A DNA stretch of 64,000 bases, taken from positions 53,011,777 to 53,075,776 of the forward strand of contig OX439050.1 in the NCBI GenBank assembly GCA_949317995.1. Direction: 5' to 3'. The DNA comes from Acholoe squamosa (taxonomy: Eukaryota; Annelida; Polychaeta; Phyllodocida; Polynoidae). The translations under genes were made by a program, and so were the position numbers. Shown piece after piece: positions 58,861 through 64,000 of the stretch (its first letter is position 1; each line of letters begins with the position of its first letter). The notes beneath the pieces are model-generated. The model did not search any database and was not told where the DNA came from. It saw nothing but the letters and a program-made list of their open reading frames with translations.

Positions 58861-59579
58861 TCTTTTACTTGAGTATTATACTTTGGACTTTGGTGTGTAC
58901 GTGCGGAGAGTGTGGGTGGGGATAGTGGGGGGGGGTGTAAAGAAGACTACAAAAAAGATGAATAATGATGAGAGATAGAAGAAAGACACTGGGGAAAATG
59001 AGGGGTATACAGGTGGCACGAAACTGCCATCTGACGGCCAACACTGGAACCTACCCTCCTTAGCCCTTTAACGGCTGGAAGGTGTTTTATGGGTCAGGTC
59101 ATTTAAAAATGCTGTTTGTCCCCCCCAGAGTGAGACACGGGCAAATTCATAATTGATATATATATAAGTTTTATTACCTTTTAGTAGCACATCTTGGCTT
59201 CCTATTCCACCCCATTATACTCAGATATTCCCAGCGGGTTCGTTTTTATAGCTCCCGCAGTAAACAGTGTCCTTAGCGGCGAATGCATCATGACATTGGT
59301 GTCGTTATGATCCAGGTTCATGATGCACGGATAAAAGAGGTTTTGTGCTCAGGTAACATTATCTACCCTATTTTTGGGGGTCTACCCTTTCTTTTATAAT
59401 ATTACGGCCACATTTTTGTAGGGGGTGGGGGTGTTGAGGCTTATATAAGAGAAATCGCGTCAAAAGGTACGACAATGTTCGATGAGCCTTAAAACACTTT
59501 TAGAAAATACTACCTTTTTTTCAACCCTGTGACCTGAACACAACATAGTGTCTATAGATAGATGTATGGTTATAAATCA
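58861..59579. other. Non-coding stretch with MITE relics
   Basis: CCCTTTAACGGC at about 59063 and GAATGCATCATGACATTGG plus GTTCATGATGCACGG at 59281-59333 are probable relics of the TTAA-type MITE. No gene seen. Confidence 0.4.
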
Positions 59580-59584
59580 GGAGG

Positions 59585-59655
59585 GCCAGCGTGATGCACC
59601 GATGTAGTGCGGGCAGGTAGACTCATCAACACTGCATTGGTGCATTATGGGGACA
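59585..59655. mobile_element. Fragment of the TTAA-type palindromic MITE
   Basis: GCGTGATGCACCGATGTAGT mirrored by CAACACTGCATTGGTGCATT; outer parts absent. Confidence 0.5.
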
Positions 59656-59977
59656 AAAACAAAATCCTTTGAGGCATTATCTGACCTTTAAATGGTTTGT
59701 CTGCAGACAACCCTGGCCCTCAGGGGTCCGCAGGGGTCAAGGTCGCCTGGGGTCAAACGTAATCTTGGTGGGCAGACATGGGGGCAGGTTGTTTCCGCAG
59801 GTAAAGGGGCGCAATTTGGGTGTTTTGCAACTATCTATTCCAAACGCCTGTAAACGCAGATAAAAGGTGTATGTGGGGAGAATATTACCCAGGTAAAAGT
59901 GGGGGTAAACTGAGGAACCACAGTATCTAAATACAGGACGCACGCAGAGCCAACCCCATGTGACATAGATATACTCT

Positions 59978-60160
59978 GGGAAAGGCTGTAAAATTATCCG
60001 TGCCTGGGTTCTGATTATGCATTTTAAATAAACATAGACAAGTGATGATAGCAGCTTTAATGAATGGGAAAGGCTGTAAAATGTATCCGTGTATGGGTTC
60101 TGATTTTGCATTTTAAATAAACATAGACTGAGAAAGTGATGTTAGCAGCTTTAATGAATT
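59978..60160. repeat. 88-bp tandem duplication
   Basis: GGGAAAGGCTGTAAAAT...TGGGTTCTGATT(A/T)TGCATTTTAAATAAACATAGAC (two separate motifs) followed by GTGATG(A/T)TAGCAGCTTTAATG occurs twice, head to tail, with few differences, so the duplication is fairly recent. Confidence 0.85.
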
Positions 60161-63100
60161 AAGAATGATCGAACTGTTTCTTTATACAGTTCATCCATAG
60201 TTTATTCCAGGATGGAGAGGGGGTGGGCATCATCTGACCATAAACTAATTTTGACTATAATTATGAAACAGTATTGTCATGCCTTGACTATTGGAGACAG
60301 CATTATCATGCATGAATGGAAAAATTCAAGATTAAAATCAATAGATTGCTACTAATTTGAACGCTATGAAACTAATTTTGATCTATAGATGACAAGGAAC
60401 ACCAACATTTGAGAACATCCTTCATTTTAATCCATTCACATGTATTAATCAACATAGATTTCGGTCACATTTGCCATGCCTTCCTTGGAATAGATTTATG
60501 GTTAATACTTTTGAAGAGCACACTTTATTCCCATATCAATGTAAATCTACACAAACATACTGTACAGGACACACGAATATCATTAACAATTATTATTATG
60601 TAGCATGAACATGTAGCCATGTATTATGTGACATGTACATGTAGCCATTCAATGTAGCCAACCACCCTATTTGTCTCTTCATTAGATACATGTATAACAA
60701 CTCTAATAATGTAAACTTTTCTGAAACAAATCTCTTTGTTAGCGAAAGGTTTCAGAATGATTGCTATTTTGGTAGATTCAGCTGTTAGAGATGCAGGAAA
60801 TGGAAACTGTTCCATGCATAATGAAAGTTGTACACCTTATCAGGGCACGAGAGTAGCTTGACAAAGCTGCATTCATTTTCCATGACTCTCCATGGCCCCA
60901 CAATCTAGCACCTTGTCCAACCAAAGTGATGCCTCAATGCAACATCAATAAGTTAGTCCCAGCGTTGCATTGGCATATCACTAGATAGGGATCTGTGTCT
61001 ACCTCTCATGGTGTGTTTCAAAATTTCCTCTCATGAAGAACCATTCATCAGGAGTACTATTATTCTACCGTTCTTACTTCAAGTGTACTATTTTTGACCT
61101 AAAGCAATGACAGCTGAGAGCGATCATGTGATTGGCCACTAACGTTGGGGTACTGTTTAGTTGATGATAAGAGTCAATGATATCCCAATTTGTTTAAGTG
61201 GAAATGATGCTATCAAATATCATCTGACTGAAAAATGAGAAGTCCATGATTACAAGCATATCCTTTGGGCCTACTTTTTCAAAGAAATTGTACTTAGCAA
61301 TTATCAGAAATTCGAGATGTGGTATAATGATTTACTAGTATTTAATCAATTATAGCAAAACAATATGTATGTTCAATGTCATGTTTATTTCTAGAAATAA
61401 TGATAAAGGTATACAACAACAAGAGGCAAGAGTTTGAGAATACTGATCTTTGGCATCTCAGCCCCTCCTGATACTGGTCTGCTCCAACAATGAACCTGGG
61501 GTTGGGGGTGGATATTTGAATGGTTGGAGGTCTATGAGATTCTACCATTACTTTGTTACAAAATACTAACATTTTGGGGATCTTTGGTAGTGCACCTAGC
61601 TTGGTGGTTGTCAGACGAGAAGGACAGAAGTACATGGAACATAACAATAATGATCAATCATACCTAATTCATTTAACCATTACAGGAAGCAGAGGGGGTG
61701 GGATAGAGCAGGGACATAGGTATCACAACGGTGTGTTTGATTAACTTTATAATTATCAGTAACAATGACAATCTCAATGAGTAAATGAACCTGCACTGCT
61801 GTCTATACATTTAGTATGGACAGACAGTATATTTTCCCTGATCACTGAATATTTGGTGGGCTTCTGCTGGGGCATATTCATCAACTCATTCATAGTAACC
61901 TCTCTTTCTCTCAGTGAACTAGATAGAGCCAGTACAACGGCTGGACACTGCAGAAGACTGCTCTATACTATGACATTGCCTTAAATACAAACAAAGCAAA
62001 CATTATCATAATAAACACCCATAGAACCGCCATCAAGGCTGACCTTTGGAAACAGGCAGGTGAGAAGTGAGAACCCCTCAGCCTTGGTCATCAACAAAAA
62101 TAGAAGCAATAGACACTCATCACTAATCCGTTCTTGGACCTTTCATTTATAGGGATTGTTTCCTTTTAAAGAACACCCTATTATGGACAAAGTAATAAAT
62201 ACATATACATGATTTGGACTATCATAATACCTATATACACACTTGGTACAGGACAGTGAAAATTCAGCATTCTACGTAGCCTACAGGTATACTCGGGATA
62301 GGTGTCAGCCAACTTTTTTTTTACTGCAGAAAAGTAACCTGAAATATATATCTAAAAAAAAAGAAAGGAACTTTTGCATTTAACCACAAAGGTTTCCCAT
62401 AGGAGTTGGGAATAGTTTGGCTTGTCATACACAGTATATCATAAAGAAGTTTCACCCAGTTAAATATTAATACTAGTAGGAATTCTCAAAAATACAGCAT
62501 CTAAGTGACTAGTTTTTTGGACTTGTGCTTCTGCTGTTTGTTTCCTCAATCCAGTGCCAACTCTCTAATCACACAAACACTAACGCATGTTCCCCCTTTT
62601 GACCATGTTGGAATGCATTCATTTCATGGCAGAAATGTCATCTTTTTTATCTTCACCATCACTATCATTATACTACTCTTTAGAAAATATCGCCAGAACT
62701 GAGGGACTTAAACACATGTATAAGACCTTGAAATAACTTCTTAATATCACATCGATATAAATAGAATTGAATGTTAAGATAGAGATGAAAGTTCCACTTT
62801 CTGTGGAAAAGAAGTTATCAAAGAGCCATATCCCCCATACTTCTGAAAAGGATTATAAATTTACAGAGAGGGGTCTATATGCAGATCTAAGGATTACCTC
62901 ATAGAAGTAGGTTACAGAAATGTCAAATTCAAGGTCAGCATATAACAATGCAAAATAAAGAAGCCGAACATATAAATTATGTTACGGCCGATCTCGAGAT
63001 CATGGCTGCCAGATGTTCCATTTTGAACCCGGCCAGATACTTGTCATAATTTCTTTTAGCATAACAATATAAAATAGCATATATATACAGTTACATACTT

Positions 63101-63431
63101 TTTTGTATGTACATCAGTTGTATAATGATATATACAAACATACACGCTGGCCTCATTCTCCTAACAATTCTGTGGTAAGTACCATAACGTGTCTGTCTTT
63201 CTTTGGATGCTGTGTAGTGTAGTTGATATTGGTAGTAAGAACAGTCTTGTTAACCGTAGATCTGTCGCGGCTACAGATTGAATCTCTAAATTGTGCCACT
63301 AAGCGGCCTGAAAGTCCTCAGCATCCGCCAAATGGCACACCCATTGTTCATTTAAATAGATTTAGTGGGCAAGAGCAATTTAGTAGTGTTGACTGCGAAC
63401 AAACCTCTCATGTCTACAACTGTTGATATAG
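60161..63431. other. Mostly featureless non-coding stretch
   Basis: AT-rich. A MITE relic lies at about 60930-61005 (AAAGTGATGCCTCAATGCAA and CCAGCGTTGCATTGGCATAT). It may form part of the 3' flank or long 3' UTR of the gene on the minus strand at the right edge. Open frames such as 61342-61647 show no recognisable features. Confidence 0.45.
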
Positions 63432-63437
63432 TTTAAT
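63432..63437 (-). terminator. Candidate poly(A) signal ATTAAA for the gene at the right edge
   Basis: On the minus strand ATTAAA lies about 125 bases downstream of the TAA stop codon. It is followed within about 40 bases by a GU-rich stretch (GGTTTGTT). ATTAAA is the commonest variant of AATAAA. The next AATAAA on this strand that I noticed is about 2 kb further on, near 61386. Placement is an inference; no transcript evidence is available. Confidence 0.3.
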
Positions 63438-63560
63438 TGTCATATTGTACCCTGCTGGAGTCCAGAGAGGCTGCTGCTGCTTGATGCCTCCTCACTGTCA
63501 TGGTAGCTGTCACACATTATATGGATAGCTGTCAGTGTCTGTCAATAACTACCTGCATTA

Positions 63561-64000
63561 TTAGCTAGAGCAGGCCATGGGGGCCTTGACACCATTTAGT
63601 TGTGGGGTTGTAGCAGAGTCTTTATGACCATTCAATGCAACTGGTTGATCCTCTTCAATGTCTTCCTCATCTTCAAGTTCATCTTCCAACTCATCCTCCT
63701 CATCATGAAAGCCATTGCCTAGTGGGTTGCTGCTGCCATCAGTGGTGGCAGTGGGGGTGATGATGGTGGCAGGCTTTGAGAGGTCAGTGCTGATGTTGTT
63801 GTTCTCCAGTCGAGACTTCTTGGAGCTTGGGCTGTTGCTGCCATCATCACCACCACTGCTGCTGCTGCGGTCATCATCCATCATGTCATCCTCATCTTCA
63901 TCATCGGGGGCAGGGCGCTTCTCTGGAAGCGAGCGCTTCTCCACTATCTGGCCAGTGAGGGAGAAGTGGGAATCAATGATACTATCTCTGAGCTCACTCT
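63561..64000 (-). CDS. 3' end of an acidic, serine-rich, probably nuclear protein (partial)
   Basis: A minus-strand frame is open from the window edge to TAA at 63561-63563, giving about 145 C-terminal residues. It reads SELRDSIIDSHFSLTGQI, then VEKRSLPEKRPAPDDEDEDD. An Asp/Glu run follows at about residues 31-43, then a Ser/Gly/Asp stretch, a small basic SSKKSRLE patch that could be part of a nuclear signal, and a Thr/Pro/Ala-rich linker. A second acidic block of DELED-type repeats lies at about residues 102-122, before a short neutral tail ending MACSS. Such alternating acidic and basic low complexity is typical of chromatin or RNA-processing proteins, but I do not recognise the family. It is probably the terminal exon. 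A pyrimidine-rich tract ending in CAG just before the VEKRS codons could be a 3' splice site; if so, the coding part starts near residue 19. No start codon is in the window. Confidence 0.6.
   Translation of the reverse strand, partial: SELRDSIIDSHFSLTGQIVEKRSLPEKRPAPDDEDEDDMMDDDRSSSSGGDDGSNSPSSKKSRLENNNISTDLSKPATIITPTATTDGSSNPLGNGFHDEEDELEDELEDEEDIEEDQPVALNGHKDSATTPQLNGVKAPMACSS

Overview
The window looks like intergenic or intronic DNA from an animal genome, most likely a marine invertebrate. The evidence is moderately AT-rich sequence with almost no long open frames, abundant (TA)n, (CT)n, (GA)n and (CAA)n tracts, tRNA-derived short repeats, and many fold-back DNA transposon remnants. One short repeat family ends in a GTTAAAC-type motif followed by a (CTCA)n tail. 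That style is familiar from molluscs and other spiralians, but it is only a weak hint about taxonomy. I see no bacterial operons, CRISPR arrays, rRNA genes or convincing functional tRNA genes.

Only one stretch supports a protein-coding call. It is a minus-strand frame open from the right edge of the window to a TAA at 63561-63563. It encodes about 145 C-terminal residues of an acidic, serine-rich, probably nuclear protein of unrecognised family, with an ATTAAA candidate poly(A) signal about 125 bp downstream. The other open frames are short and unsupported, or are translations of repeats (for example 11.6, 12.0, 13.7-14.6, 38.2 and 42.2-42.9 kb).

Layout. 2.8-9.8 kb: one TTAA-type MITE, a 304-bp near-perfect fold-back element (6216-6519), the first of five CACTGTAAAA MITEs (8462-8687), and a tRNA-like short element (9603-9828). 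11.3-14.6 kb: a 40-bp palindrome around a CRE core, a tandem pair of tRNA-headed SINEs (11458-12241), a TIR element, and a compound minisatellite. 17-25.5 kb: three more CACTGTAAAA MITEs and a 929-bp element rich in GGAGTC motifs. 26-38 kb: an inverted repeat, two places that resemble a promoter or first exon (28.4 and 35.47 kb), a short MITE with GACGTCAC termini, and purine tracts. 38.7-46 kb: copies of the (CTCA)n-tailed SINE, two near-identical 222-bp elements with an Asp-like tRNA core between inverted termini, and three fold-back elements. 47-53 kb: three minisatellites, a composite dispersed repeat, and a fold-back element apparently inserted in an older SINE. 52.3-58.9 kb: CpG-rich patches with ETS, NRF1 and YY1-like motifs, mixed with a cluster of TTAA-type MITEs and a 30-31-bp minisatellite. 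59-63.4 kb: mostly featureless, with one 88-bp tandem duplication.

No genes visibly work together here. The main content is a set of non-autonomous mobile elements, several of them nested, compound or unusual. The least ordinary is the element class that combines imperfect terminal inverted repeats with an internal tRNA-like promoter. All identifications come from reading the sequence by eye. Copy boundaries are within a few bases where termini are given and approximate elsewhere.
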